From Cryptosporangium arvum DSM 44712 (lineage in GTDB: Bacteria; Actinomycetota; Actinomycetes; Mycobacteriales; Cryptosporangiaceae): a DNA stretch of 64,000 nucleotides. Below are positions 24,603 to 33,357 of the stretch, piece after piece. Positions within the stretch are counted from its first letter, which is position 1. Every line of letters starts with the position of its first letter. Position numbers and translations under genes: made by a program. Under the pieces are notes generated by a model. It was not told where the DNA came from, made no database searches, and was given only the letters and a program-made list of their open reading frames with translations. The DNA is taken from positions 3,906,001-3,970,000 of the forward strand of contig NZ_KK073874.1 in assembly GCF_000585375.1 (NCBI RefSeq), read 5' to 3'.

Positions 24603-24887
24603 CGACGTCGCGGCACCGCGCCGAGGCGGACCGCGCGGATACCGGAACACCATCGGTCGAATGACTTAACGACACCGGGGCGACGCGGCCGCCGGACCGC
24701 CCCGGAATCGCCGTCGGCCGTCGGCCGGAGCCCGCCCGTCCACGCCGTCGGCCGGCGCGGCGGGGATCCGGGCCGCTCCACGGACAGGCGAATGACTGAT
24801 TCGGCCGCCGGGCCGGCCGCCCAGTCTGTATCTCAGCAGCGGCCGCCCGCCGGGCGCTCCGCCACCGCTCGTCGTCAGGGAGCCCAC

Positions 24888-25589
24888 ATGAAGCCCACCA
24901 TCGTCCTGGTCCACGGGGCCTTCGCCGAGTCCGCCAGCTGGAACGGCGTCATCAGCCGGCTGCAGGCGGCCGGTCACCCCACCATCGCGGCCGGGAACCC
25001 GCTGCGCAGCCTGTCCGGTGACGCCGCCTCCGTCGCCAGTCTGCTCGCCACCATCGACGGCCCGATCGTGCTGGTCGGCCACTCTTACGGGGGCGCCGTG
25101 GCGTCCAACGCCGCGGTCGGCAACGACAACGTCAAGGCTCTGGTCTACGTGGCCGCGCTGGCCCCCGACAAGGGTGAGAACGTGCCCGACCTGACCGGCA
25201 AGTTCCCCGGCGCCACGCTGGGCGACCATCTCCGCGAGGTGCCGCTGGGTGACGGCACCGCCGACGCCTTCGTGGTGCCGGAGCACTATCACGAGCACTT
25301 CGCCGCCGATCTGACGGCTGAGGAGGCCGCTCTCGCCGCCGCCACGCAGCGGCCGTTCAACAGCAACGCGGTGACCGAGGCCTCGGCCGAGCCGGCCTGG
25401 AAGACGATCCCGTCCTGGTTCATCTCGCCCGAGCTCGACCGGGCCATTCCGCTCGAGGTGTTCCGTTTCATGGCCGCGCGCGCCAACGCCCGCGAGGCGG
25501 TCGAGGTCCCCGGCGCGTCCCACGCTCTGCCGGTGTCCCAGCCGCAGCGGGTGGCCGACTTCATTCTCCAGGCCGCGGCCTCGGCCTGA
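24888..25589 (+). CDS. Alpha/beta-fold hydrolase
   Basis: The 233-aa protein begins PTIVLVHGAFAESASWNG and has the nucleophile elbow VGHSYGGAVA (Ser), an aspartate near SPELDRAIP and the catalytic histidine in VPGASHALPVSQP. It matches the small EstC/salicylate-esterase-like group of actinobacterial hydrolases. ATG 24888 follows AGGGAG; the preceding open stretch from 24792 lacks any ribosome site. It stands alone; the 285 bp upstream are non-coding. Confidence 0.87.
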   Translation: MKPTIVLVHGAFAESASWNGVISRLQAAGHPTIAAGNPLRSLSGDAASVASLLATIDGPIVLVGHSYGGAVASNAAVGNDNVKALVYVAALAPDKGENVPDLTGKFPGATLGDHLREVPLGDGTADAFVVPEHYHEHFAADLTAEEAALAAATQRPFNSNAVTEASAEPAWKTIPSWFISPELDRAIPLEVFRFMAARANAREAVEVPGASHALPVSQPQRVADFILQAAASA

Positions 25590-25767
25590 CTCCGACGGGG
25601 CGACTCAGGTAAGTCCGGACGACCGCCGGTACGGCCGTCGTCGCGGGCGTGGTGGCCGCCGTGATCGACCAGGCTGCTCGCGCCACCACACGCTGACCAT
25701 CGGTTGCCGCCCGGCCGCCAGGCCGGCCCGGCGGCAACCGTCCCGGCGGAGAAGGGAGGTGGATTTC

Positions 25768-28020
25768 GTGCCGGTGATCGACGACGGCGGAACAGCGTTG
25801 TGGTTCGGCGTGCTCGGGCCGGTGCAGGTCCGGCGGCAGGGTGCGGAGATCGATCTCGGCCCCCGTCAGCAGCGGCTCATCCTCGCGCTGTTGCTGGCGA
25901 ACGCGGGACAGCCGGTGGGCATCAACGACATCGTCGACGTGCTCTGGGATCAGCGGCCGCCACCGAGCGCCGTCAACGTCGTGCACCGTTACGTGGGGGC
26001 GATCCGGCGATCGTTCGAACCGGGGCTCGCTCCCCGGTCCGCCGGGCGCTGGCTGCTGGGCGACGCCGCCGGATACCGAATGCGCGTCGACGCCGAGAAT
26101 CTGGATCTGCTGCACGTCCGGCGGCTCGCCGAGCAGGCCCGGTCCGACGAGGAAGCCGGTCGGCTCACCGAGGCGATGTCGGCCTACGAGACCGCGCTGG
26201 GCCGCTGGCGGGGGCCCTGCGCCGGAATTTCGGAGCTGGCGACCTTCGACCACCTGGCCTTCGGCGTCGTGGATCACGAATGCGCCGATCTGGTGCGCGC
26301 GGCCGCCACGCTGGCCGTGCGTCTCGACCGGGCCCGATCCGTGCTCTCCGTCCTCCGGCGCATGGCCGAGCAACGGCCGTGGGACGAGGCGTTGCAAGCC
26401 CAGCTGCTGCTGGCACTGTCCGCCGACGGCAAGCGGGCAGAAGCCATCACGCTGTACCAGAACGTGCGGGGACGCCTCGCCGACGAGCTGGGTGTGGACC
26501 CCGGTGAGGAACTCCGCGAGGCGTTTCAGCGGGTCCTGCGACAGGACTCCGCCGAGCCGGGCCCGTCGCCGGTGCCGGGCCGGTTGCGGATCGCCGGCGT
26601 CCGGGCGACCCACCGCGTGCTTCCGGCGCAGCTACCGGCCGATCTACCGCACTTCACCGGCCGGGACGAGGCCCGGCACCGGACGCTGAGCGTGGTCAAC
26701 GGCCAGGTCCTGGCCAGGGTGTCCATGCCGGTGCTGGCCATCGACGGCATCCCCGGCATCGGGAAGACCTCACTCGCCATCCATCTGTCCCACCAACTCG
26801 CCGACGCCCACCCCGACGGGCAGCTCTACGTCGACCTCCGGGGGTTCGACCCCGGCCGGGTCGCGTTACCGCCGGCGGAGGCACTTCACCTGTTCCTCAA
26901 CGCGCTCGGCGTGCCCGACGCGGAGATTCCGGCGAACCTGGACGCCCGCTCCGGCCTCTACCGCAGCGTACTGGCCGGTCGCCGGATCCTGATCCTGCTC
27001 GACAACGCCCACGACGTCGAGCAGGTACGCCCGCTGTTGCCGGGCGCCCCTGGCTGCCTGGTGCTGGTCACGAGCCGTCGGCGCCTCACCGGGCTGGCCA
27101 CCGCGCACGGCGCCCGCCTGATGACGCTCGACGTGCTGTCGGCCGACGAGGCGCGTGCCTTCCTCATCGCGCGTGTCGGCGCGGCCCGTACGGCGGACGA
27201 CCCGCGGGCACTGGACGAGATCGTCGAGCGCTGCGGCCGTCTCCCGCTCGCGCTGGCCGTGGTCGCCGCCCGGGCGCTGACCCACCCGGATCTCCGGCTG
27301 ACCGACGTCGCCCGGGAACTGCGCGAGACCCGGGGAAGCCTGGACGGCTTCTCGGGCGACGACGTGAGCAGCGACATCCGGACCGTTTTCTCCTGGTCCT
27401 ATCAGCGGCTGGGTGTTCGCGCGGCCCGGACGTTCCGCCTGTTGTCGCTGCACCCCGGCGCCGACGTCACCCTGTCGGCGATGGCCGGGCTCGCTGGTGA
27501 GCCGCCGGCGGAGATGCGGGCCCTGGCCGGGGAGCTCGTGCGTACCGGGCTGATCACCGAGTACCGGCCGGGACGGTTCAGCACGCACGACCTGATCCGC
27601 GCCTACGCGCAGGAACTGATGCGTTCGCACGACGACGAGCCGGACCGGGACCGGGCGACGCGCCGGCTCGTCCAGCACCACCAGCTGGCGGCCGACCGGC
27701 TGCTCGACCCGACGACTCCGCGGGAACCGCCACCGACAGTCGTCGCCCCGGCTCGGAACGCTGCCGACGAGGCCGTCGCCTGGCTGACCGCCGACCGCGA
27801 GGTGCTCACGGCGACGGTCCATCGGGAGATCGACGAGGGCCGCCCGGCCACGACGGCTCGGGCCTGTCCGCGGGCGGCCTCCGCGGCCAGGGATCACCCG
27901 GGTCGCGCTCACGGGTCTCGCAGTACCCTCGGTCCGGTCACGTTCGCTCAGGGGAACCATCCCGACTCGGTGGCCCGGCTGCGCGTCCCGCGCCGGTACG
28001 GGCCGCAGCCACCCCGGTAG
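25768..28020 (+). CDS. Truncated SARP-family regulator with foreign 3' end
   Basis: The start GTG 25768 lies 8 nt after GGGAGG. The product (750 aa) has an OmpR-like DNA-binding domain (FGVLGPVQVRRQGAEIDLGP), a BTAD domain (RAEAITLYQNVRGRLADELG), an NB-ARC ATPase (AIDGIPGIGKTSLAIHLSHQ; ILILLDNAHDVEQV) and its winged-helix end (FRLLSLHPGADVTLSAMAGL). The usual C-terminal TPR array is missing: after EVLTATVHREIDEG the sequence loses homology and ends RLRVPRRYGPQPPR. That last stretch and its TAG stop are homologous to a DUF3291 gene (57374-57426). The regulator may still bind DNA, but its sensing half is lost. Confidence 0.8.
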   Translation: MPVIDDGGTALWFGVLGPVQVRRQGAEIDLGPRQQRLILALLLANAGQPVGINDIVDVLWDQRPPPSAVNVVHRYVGAIRRSFEPGLAPRSAGRWLLGDAAGYRMRVDAENLDLLHVRRLAEQARSDEEAGRLTEAMSAYETALGRWRGPCAGISELATFDHLAFGVVDHECADLVRAAATLAVRLDRARSVLSVLRRMAEQRPWDEALQAQLLLALSADGKRAEAITLYQNVRGRLADELGVDPGEELREAFQRVLRQDSAEPGPSPVPGRLRIAGVRATHRVLPAQLPADLPHFTGRDEARHRTLSVVNGQVLARVSMPVLAIDGIPGIGKTSLAIHLSHQLADAHPDGQLYVDLRGFDPGRVALPPAEALHLFLNALGVPDAEIPANLDARSGLYRSVLAGRRILILLDNAHDVEQVRPLLPGAPGCLVLVTSRRRLTGLATAHGARLMTLDVLSADEARAFLIARVGAARTADDPRALDEIVERCGRLPLALAVVAARALTHPDLRLTDVARELRETRGSLDGFSGDDVSSDIRTVFSWSYQRLGVRAARTFRLLSLHPGADVTLSAMAGLAGEPPAEMRALAGELVRTGLITEYRPGRFSTHDLIRAYAQELMRSHDDEPDRDRATRRLVQHHQLAADRLLDPTTPREPPPTVVAPARNAADEAVAWLTADREVLTATVHREIDEGRPATTARACPRAASAARDHPGRAHGSRSTLGPVTFAQGNHPDSVARLRVPRRYGPQPPR

Positions 28021-28045
28021 GGGGCGCGGTCCACCGGGCGGGAGC
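27961..28045 (+). repeat. DUF3291-gene remnant homologous to 57374-57426
   Basis: Bases 27961-28013 match 57374-57426 at 48 of 53 positions, including an unbroken 24-base identity around CCGGTACGGGCCGCAGCC. Similarity resumes at CGGTAG and continues past the stop codon (GCGCGGTC then ACCGGG), with about 65 bp of the DUF3291 gene missing in between. So the SARP gene now ends inside a partial DUF3291 copy. Confidence 0.7.
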
Positions 28046-28225
28046 GAGGGTCGTGGATCCGGCGCACGACGGCGAGGCGACGGGGTGTGCTTTCCGGCCC
28101 TCGGGGTGTGGCTGCGACCTCGACGGCGTCCCGACCGGCGGCTCCTCACCGGCGTCGCGGACGCCGACGCCGTCCGCTCGCTGGGAACCCGGCACCTCGC
28201 CCGGGATCTGACCGGCGCTGTCGGG

Positions 28226-28830
28226 TCAGTGGAGTGTTCCGTAGTCGATGCGCAGGGCTGATGCCATGGCTCGCACGTTCGACCGGGCGAGGTTGTCGAA
28301 CGGTACCCAGCCGGGGAAGACGACGTCGATCAGATCAACGTCCGCTGGTGGGGCGCGTAGATGAACAGGTTCCCGGGAGAGTGGTTGGGCCCTCGGTAGT
28401 CGAGTCGCAGCTCCTGGTCTCCCACGGTCAGAACGTGGCTGTCGTCGACGATCCCGGTGGGCTGCGGCCGGTGCTCGTCGTTCAGCCGGGAGAGCAGCGC
28501 GGCGGTGTCACGGTGGGCCCATCACTGGGCGTCCCGCGGATAGATCGACGCTGCGCCGATGTGATCGAAGTGGTGGTGACTGTGGACGACGTGGGTCACC
28601 GGCCTGCTGGTGACTTCAGCGACGGCGGGCAGGATGGAGCGCCCGAGAGCCGGCGGGGCGTCGACCGCGATCACGCCGTCGTCGGTCACCAGGAACATCA
28701 TCTGGTAGACGCCGTCGGTCACGAGGTGTAACCCGTCGCCGATTTCCTGGCGCAGGTACCCGTGCTCGGGGATGGCCGGACCTTCGGCCCCCGAAGGCAC
28801 CGGCGCGAACGAAGGAAGATTCGAGGTCAT
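28226..28830 (-). pseudogene. Broken metallo-beta-lactamase-fold hydrolase
   Basis: The first 102 codons (from ATG 28830, good AAGGAGAG site) encode a normal MBL N-terminus with VTHVVHSHHHFDHIGAASIY, the HxHxDH zinc motif. An in-frame TGA at 28522-28524 interrupts it. The same frame continues DTAALLSRLNDEHRPQPTG and ELRLDYRGPNHSPGNLFIY up to about 28340. There a one-base slip leads to the tail IDVVFPGWVPFDNLARSNVR in another frame, ending at 28226. One nonsense and one frameshift mutation, otherwise well preserved: a young pseudogene. Confidence 0.8.
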
Positions 28831-28831
28831 C

Positions 28832-29213
28832 TCAGCTCTCCTTGACAGTGGTGTGATCGGTCTTGCGGATGGGGTCGGGTACGCCGGAGCCCGGAGACCA
28901 CTGACCGGACAGGTTCATGCTCCAGCTCGTCGAGGGCACGATTTTCAGGACTTCCTGACCGTGGCGGCGGACGAACTCGGCGGTGCCGTGGACGCGGAGG
29001 TACCGAGGGGTCCAGGGCCGATGGGACTTCAGATCGTCGATGGTCAAGGCGACCCTGGTGTTGCCGTCGCGTACGTTGCGGGCGCGGCGCGTATTGGCCG
29101 GTCGGAAGCCGCTGCGCGCACAGGTCGAAGACGTCTGGTCGGACCTCGAAGCCGCTGTCACCCGCAACCTCGATGCGGGGCAGGAAGCCCAACTGCTCCA
29201 GCTGCTCGAACAA
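28832..29213 (-). pseudogene. Broken PPOX/F420-dependent oxidoreductase-like gene
   Basis: Two overlapping frames share one protein of the pyridoxamine-oxidase-like F420 family. FEQLEQLGFLPRIEVAGDSG with FEVRPDVFDLCAQ in the first is followed, after a frameshift near 29095, by RNVRDGNTRVALTIDDLKSH and then RPWTPRYLRVHGTAEFV in the second, ending with TGA at 28832. The stop is 1 nt before the MBL ATG, so the two broken genes once formed an operon. Confidence 0.7.
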
Positions 29214-29689
29214 AGCCGAAGCGGCTCTGATACCCGTCGCTGCCCATGCGGAGCCCGACGGGATGGCTCAGCTCTGATCGAACTGGCGTCGGGCCGGCCG
29301 GCCCCTCTCCGCGAATCCTTCACCACACCGCCCTTCCCCTCAAGCGTGCGAGTCCGGACGCGCAGCCGCGGACGGATCGCATCGGTCCCACCCGGCGGTC
29401 AGGATGCTGACGGCTCCGCACCGACCGGCCCGGCCGACCGGGACCGCACGGCCGCGGCGACCCGTCTCCTGGTGAGCGGGAACGGCGATCGTGGAGGGCG
29501 GATGGATCTCCGTAGCGTCGTGGCGGACATCACGTCTTGTGAAGGTCCGTGTCATCGAGGCGGTCGCTCCGCCGACCCGGTTCGCGCGTGGCCGGCACTG
29601 CCTGGGGCTGGCTGACTCCTTTCGCGACGGCGAGGTCGGTGTAGGTGAGTCGGAGCATCGTCCGTGCGGTGAACATCGCCGACTCCTTG
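29214..29689. other. Non-coding region upstream of kstR2
   Basis: No gene is supported in these 476 bp. Open frames give arginine-rich peptides without domains or ribosome sites. It separates the broken MBL/PPOX pair from the steroid cluster. Confidence 0.5.
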
Positions 29690-29703
29690 AGCAATTGCTT
29701 GTT
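29690..29703. promoter_or_regulatory. KstR2-like operator upstream of kstR2
   Basis: AGCAATTGCTTGTT fits the published KstR2 consensus AnCAAGnnCTTGnT with one mismatch. It lies 45 bp before the kstR2 ATG, where autoregulation is expected. Confidence 0.65.
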
Positions 29704-29747
29704 CGGTAAGCTCGTCAGCGGGCAGGACCGGGGGAAGGGAGCAGTCC

Positions 29748-30377
29748 ATGGTCTCGACGGAGTCGGTGCCGCGCTCGAAGCGCCGCGCCACGTCCCAGAA
29801 GTCGCTCGGACGCCGGAGCGAGTTGCTCGCGATCGCCGCGGAGATGTTCGCGACCCGCGGCTACGCGCAGACGACCGTGCGGGACATCGGCGACGCCGCG
29901 GGCATCCTGTCCGGCAGCCTCTATCACCACTTCGACTCCAAAGAGGCGATGCTCGACGAGATCCTCCGGGACTTCATGGGCAGCCTCCACAGTGCGTTCG
30001 CCGCGATCGCCGCCGAGGAAGAGGGGCCGCGGCAGGTACTCGAGGGACTCATCCGCTACTCCATCGCCACGATCCACGACCGCCCGCACGCCGTCGCGCT
30101 CTATCAGAACGAGTCGTCGCTGCTCGCTCACCTGCCGGATTTCTCCTACGTGGCCCAGATCAGCGCCGACATCGCGAAGATCTGGCTGGACGTGCTCGCG
30201 GCCGGCCGGGAGGCGGGCACCTTCCGGCGCGACCTGGAGCCGGGTATCGCCTATCGGTTCATCCGGGACTCGGTGTGGGGGTCGGTCCGCTGGTACTCCC
30301 CGGACGGCGCGCTCGACCACGAGACGGTAGCCGAGCAGTACCAGAAGATGTTGTTCGGCGGCCTGCTCGCCGAGTGA
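29748..30377 (+). CDS. kstR2: TetR-family repressor KstR2 of HIP catabolism
   Basis: The 209-aa protein has the TetR helix-turn-helix TTVRDIGDAAGILSGSLYHH FDSKEAMLDEIL and the C-terminal signature FIRDSVWGSVRWYSPDGAL, which closely follows mycobacterial KstR2 (FIRDTTWVSVRWYRPGGPL). KstR2 is released from DNA by HIP-CoA, the activated steroid C/D-ring intermediate. Identity is supported by the neighbourhood: ipdA, ipdB, ipdC, echA20, fadA6 and fadE30 homologues, plus boxes of KstR2 type. ATG 29748 follows AAGGGAG. It is convergent with ipdB. Confidence 0.92.
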   Translation: MVSTESVPRSKRRATSQKSLGRRSELLAIAAEMFATRGYAQTTVRDIGDAAGILSGSLYHHFDSKEAMLDEILRDFMGSLHSAFAAIAAEEEGPRQVLEGLIRYSIATIHDRPHAVALYQNESSLLAHLPDFSYVAQISADIAKIWLDVLAAGREAGTFRRDLEPGIAYRFIRDSVWGSVRWYSPDGALDHETVAEQYQKMLFGGLLAE

Positions 30378-30380
30378 GCG

Positions 30381-31142
30381 TCAGCCCCGCACCTCCCGAT
30401 CACGCAGGCCCTCCGGGTCGATCACGGCCCGGATCAGCCGCAGTTCGTCCGGGGTGGGCTGCCGGGTCGGCGGTGCGTCGGAGCAGTCGATCGGGAATCC
30501 GGTGTTGGCCTTCACCTCCTCGGCGGTGACGTCGGGGTGCAGCGAACGGACCTCCAGGCGACCGTCGGCGTCGTAGCCGAGCACCGCCAGGTTCGTGACG
30601 ACCACGCCGAGGTCGTGATACTTCAACGAGCCGCTCGGATGCGCCCGTGCCCGGTCGTTGCCGACCCCGCAGACGACGTCGACGTGCTCCACGAACACCT
30701 TCGCCGAGTGCCGGGACACCCAGTAGTCGGTGCGGTGGTTGACGGTGTTGCCCGGCGCGCCCCGGGCTCCGATCAGCTGGCGCTTCGGGCGATCCCAGTC
30801 GCCGATCAGCGAGATGTTCTGATTGCCGTACCGGTCGATCTGGCTGGCGCCCATCATGCTCTGGCGACGTCCGGAGTTCAGGATGTCGAAGATCGCGCGG
30901 AACGGCGCCCAGCCCTCGATCTGGCCGCCGGTGGCGGCGGTGCCGCCCAGCGGCGGCGGCTCGCTCATCAGGAACGCTTCGCCGTCGGTGAGCACCAGGT
31001 CGGGGGAGTGGGTGAGACGGGCCAGGCGGGCGCTGATCGTGGGAACGGTGCCGACGGCGTGTGCGAGTACCTCGCCGGCGCCGCGCCAGGCGTCGGCGCA
31101 GGCGATCACGCAGATCTCGGCCCGGGTGACGTCGTCGCTCAT
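30381..31142 (-). CDS. ipdB: IpdB, beta subunit of the COCHEA-CoA ring hydrolase
   Basis: The 253-aa protein has a class I CoA-transferase fold (LVLTDGEAFLMSEPPPLGGT; MMGASQIDRYGNQNISLIGD; GAPGNTVNHRTDYWV). In steroid degraders IpdAB no longer transfers CoA but opens the last carbon ring of COCHEA-CoA by hydrolysis. ATG 31142 overlaps the TGA of ipdA (ATGA), so the two subunits are coupled. It is the last gene of the minus-strand operon starting at 34794. Confidence 0.9.
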   Translation of the reverse strand: MSDDVTRAEICVIACADAWRGAGEVLAHAVGTVPTISARLARLTHSPDLVLTDGEAFLMSEPPPLGGTAATGGQIEGWAPFRAIFDILNSGRRQSMMGASQIDRYGNQNISLIGDWDRPKRQLIGARGAPGNTVNHRTDYWVSRHSAKVFVEHVDVVCGVGNDRARAHPSGSLKYHDLGVVVTNLAVLGYDADGRLEVRSLHPDVTAEEVKANTGFPIDCSDAPPTRQPTPDELRLIRAVIDPEGLRDREVRG

Positions 31143-32005
31143 GCCGGTGCTCCTTCCAGCGCGTGGTTGCGCACGGCGGCCTGGTACTGGTCTTCGTCAC
31201 CGGCGAGGTAGGCGGCCGCGAACGCCCGCCAGGCGTCGGGATCACCGGCGCTCGCGACGTAGTGCCGCTGGAACGCCTCGTCGCGGTCGTAGTCCGGGAC
31301 GCACGAGGTGAAGTGGGCGCCGTTCGGCGCTTCCACGACCGCACGGGTGAACAGGCGGCTGACCAGCAGCGACTGCGGCGGGGCGGTGGCCGTCAGATCG
31401 GCCGTCGACACGATCTTCTCCACCGAGAGGATGGTCCGGTCGGCGGCCATCGCGAGCACGTCGTCGAAGTACGGGTCGGGGCCCAGGTACTGGCCGTTGC
31501 CGGCGGCGTCGCCGCGGTTGAGGTGGATCAGTGCGACGTCGAGCCGGATGCCCGGCACCGCCACGTACACCTCGTCGTCGTACGGGGACGCGACCGTGCG
31601 TAGTTCGGGGTTGCGGCGCATGACGTCGCTCTCCAACCCGGCCCGGGTCGGCAGGAACGACAAGCGGCTCGCCCCGGCCCGCAGCGCGGCGACGAACATG
31701 CCCTCGTCGTACTCGGTGACCGGCAGGCCGTGCTGCTCCCGCGCGGCCCGGAAGTGCGGGTCGAGCGGGATGCTGTCCAGCGAGACGAACCCGTAGACGA
31801 CCCGGCGCACCTTCCCGGCGGCGCAGAGCAGCCCGACGTCCGGACCGCCGAAGCTGACCACGGTCAGGTCCGTGACGTCGCTGCGCAGCAACTGCCGCAC
31901 GAGGGCCATCGGTTTGCGCCGGGAGCCCCAGCCGCCGATGCCGATCGTCATGCCCGACTCGACGTGGCCCGCCACGTCGGCCAGCGCCAGGGTCTTGTCG
32001 CCCAT
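31139..32005 (-). CDS. ipdA: IpdA, alpha subunit of the COCHEA-CoA ring hydrolase
   Basis: The 288-aa protein has the glycine-rich CoA-binding start GMTIGIGGWGSRRKPMALVR and the strand SVEKIVS typical of alpha-type CoA-transferase chains, close to IpdA of mycobacteria in length. Together with IpdB it cleaves the remaining steroid-derived ring in the HIP pathway. It follows the VOC gene by 9 nt. Cytosolic. Confidence 0.9.
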   Translation of the reverse strand: MGDKTLALADVAGHVESGMTIGIGGWGSRRKPMALVRQLLRSDVTDLTVVSFGGPDVGLLCAAGKVRRVVYGFVSLDSIPLDPHFRAAREQHGLPVTEYDEGMFVAALRAGASRLSFLPTRAGLESDVMRRNPELRTVASPYDDEVYVAVPGIRLDVALIHLNRGDAAGNGQYLGPDPYFDDVLAMAADRTILSVEKIVSTADLTATAPPQSLLVSRLFTRAVVEAPNGAHFTSCVPDYDRDEAFQRHYVASAGDPDAWRAFAAAYLAGDEDQYQAAVRNHALEGAPA

Positions 32006-32014
32006 CCGGTCTCC

Positions 32015-32266
32015 CTACTCGTTCGCTGAGGGGTCGGCCGCCGACTCGTGCGGCGGCTCGACCAGCTCGACGCGGATCCGGTCCGGGTCGAGGACGTAGA
32101 CGCAGCGGTGCCCGGCCAGCGGAGCACTCGCCACGATCGGTTCGGAGAGCGCCCGCACGCTGCGTTCGAACGGCCCGAGCCGGTCGCCGCCGAGGAGGTC
32201 GGCGTAGAAGTCGGTCGAGCGCTCCAGGTCGCTCACGGTGAGTCCGACGTGATGGATCGCGCTCAC
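32015..32266 (-). CDS. Short VOC-fold protein with internal deletion
   Basis: The 83-aa protein starts like a glyoxalase/VOC protein (IHHVGLTVSDLERSTDFYAD, then LLGGDR) and ends like one (RCVYVLDPDRIRVELVEPP). The roughly 45-55 residues normally between the two beta-alpha-beta modules are missing, although the frame is kept. GTG 32266 overlaps the stop of the acyl-CoA dehydrogenase gene (GTGA). It may not fold as a full VOC domain and could be a relic inside an active operon. Confidence 0.6.
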   Translation of the reverse strand: MSAIHHVGLTVSDLERSTDFYADLLGGDRLGPFERSVRALSEPIVASAPLAGHRCVYVLDPDRIRVELVEPPHESAADPSANE

Positions 32267-33357
32267 ACGTACTCCAGCAGCCGTCGACGGTGTTCGCGCG
32301 CGGAGCCGAACAGCTGAGCGGTGGCGTGCGCGCGTTTGAAGTACAGGTGGGCGTCGTGCTCCCAGGTGATCGCGATGCCGCCGTGCAGCTGAACCATCTC
32401 GGCGGTCACCGCGCTGAACGCGTCGGAGCACCATGCCTTCGCGCACGCGGCCCGGTAGGGCAGGTCGTCCGGGTCGTGCGCGGCGGCCCGTGCGGCGGCG
32501 AGGAACATCGAGCGGGCGGTCTCGACCTGGACGTACAGGTCCGCGACCCGATGCTTGAGCGCTTGGAACGACCCCAGCGGCCGGCCGAACTGGACCCGCG
32601 TCGTCAAGTGTTCGACGGTGCGGTCGAGGGCGGTCTGGGCCGCGCCCACCTGCAGGGCGGTGATCGCGACCGCCGCGACGTCGCGCAGCCGGGACAGCGC
32701 GGGCCCGGCGTCGGTGGCGAGTGGGGTCGCGGGTGCGCCGTCGACGTGGACGGTCGCGAATCGGAGGGTCGGATCCAGGGCGGGTGTCGGATCGCGCCGG
32801 ACGCCGCTTCCGGCTTCGAAGAGGCCGACGCCGTCCGGGGTCGTCGCGACCACGAGGAGCACGTCCGCGTCGGTGCCGTCGAGCACGAGCGGGGAGGTGC
32901 CGGAGAGGCGCCAGCCGTCGTCGGTCCGCTCGGCCCGTACGTCGCTGCCGTCGGTCCGCCACCGGCCGCGGGTGTCGGCCCAGGCGAGCGCGCCGGTGGT
33001 GCGCCCCTCGGCGAGACCGGGGAGGAGACGGGCGCGATCCTCGGGGCCGGCGGCGGCGAGGATCGCCTGTGCCGCGAGCACGCCCGAGCCCAACAGCGGC
33101 GACGGCGTCAGCTCTGCGCCGAGCCTTTCGAGCACCACGAACGTCTCCACCAGCGTGAAACCGGCCCCACCGTCGTCCTCGGGGATCGCCAGCGCGGCGG
33201 CACCGATCTGCTCGCAGAGCGTCGTCCACAAGGTCGTGTCGTAGCCGAGCGGGGACGCGACGGCCGCGCGCAGGTCGACGACCTCGGACCGGCGCCGGAC
33301 CAGGCGGGTCACCGCGTCGGCGAGCGCCTTTTGATCGTCGTCGAGTTCGGAGCGCAT
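32263..33357 (-). CDS. Acyl-CoA dehydrogenase subunit (FadE33-like)
   Basis: The 364-aa protein has the acyl-CoA dehydrogenase layout: helical N-terminus with AIPEDDGGAGFTLVETFVVL, a beta middle domain, and the C-terminal FAD-contact segment RVQFGRPLGSFQALKHRVAD and VQLHGGIAITWEHDAHLYFK. In mycobacteria the HIP pathway uses heteromeric FadE31/32/33 enzymes encoded side by side; this is the last of that set by position. ATG 33357 overlaps the TGA of the upstream acyl-CoA dehydrogenase gene. Which half-site it supplies cannot be decided by eye. Confidence 0.85.
   Translation of the reverse strand: MRSELDDDQKALADAVTRLVRRRSEVVDLRAAVASPLGYDTTLWTTLCEQIGAAALAIPEDDGGAGFTLVETFVVLERLGAELTPSPLLGSGVLAAQAILAAAGPEDRARLLPGLAEGRTTGALAWADTRGRWRTDGSDVRAERTDDGWRLSGTSPLVLDGTDADVLLVVATTPDGVGLFEAGSGVRRDPTPALDPTLRFATVHVDGAPATPLATDAGPALSRLRDVAAVAITALQVGAAQTALDRTVEHLTTRVQFGRPLGSFQALKHRVADLYVQVETARSMFLAAARAAAHDPDDLPYRAACAKAWCSDAFSAVTAEMVQLHGGIAITWEHDAHLYFKRAHATAQLFGSAREHRRRLLEYV

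Noticed and set aside
28522-28524. In-frame TGA in the MBL gene as a possible selenocysteine codon
   Set aside because: The position is not a known Sec site in MBL proteins, no SECIS-like hairpin is evident, and a separate frameshift occurs downstream, so a pseudogene is simpler.
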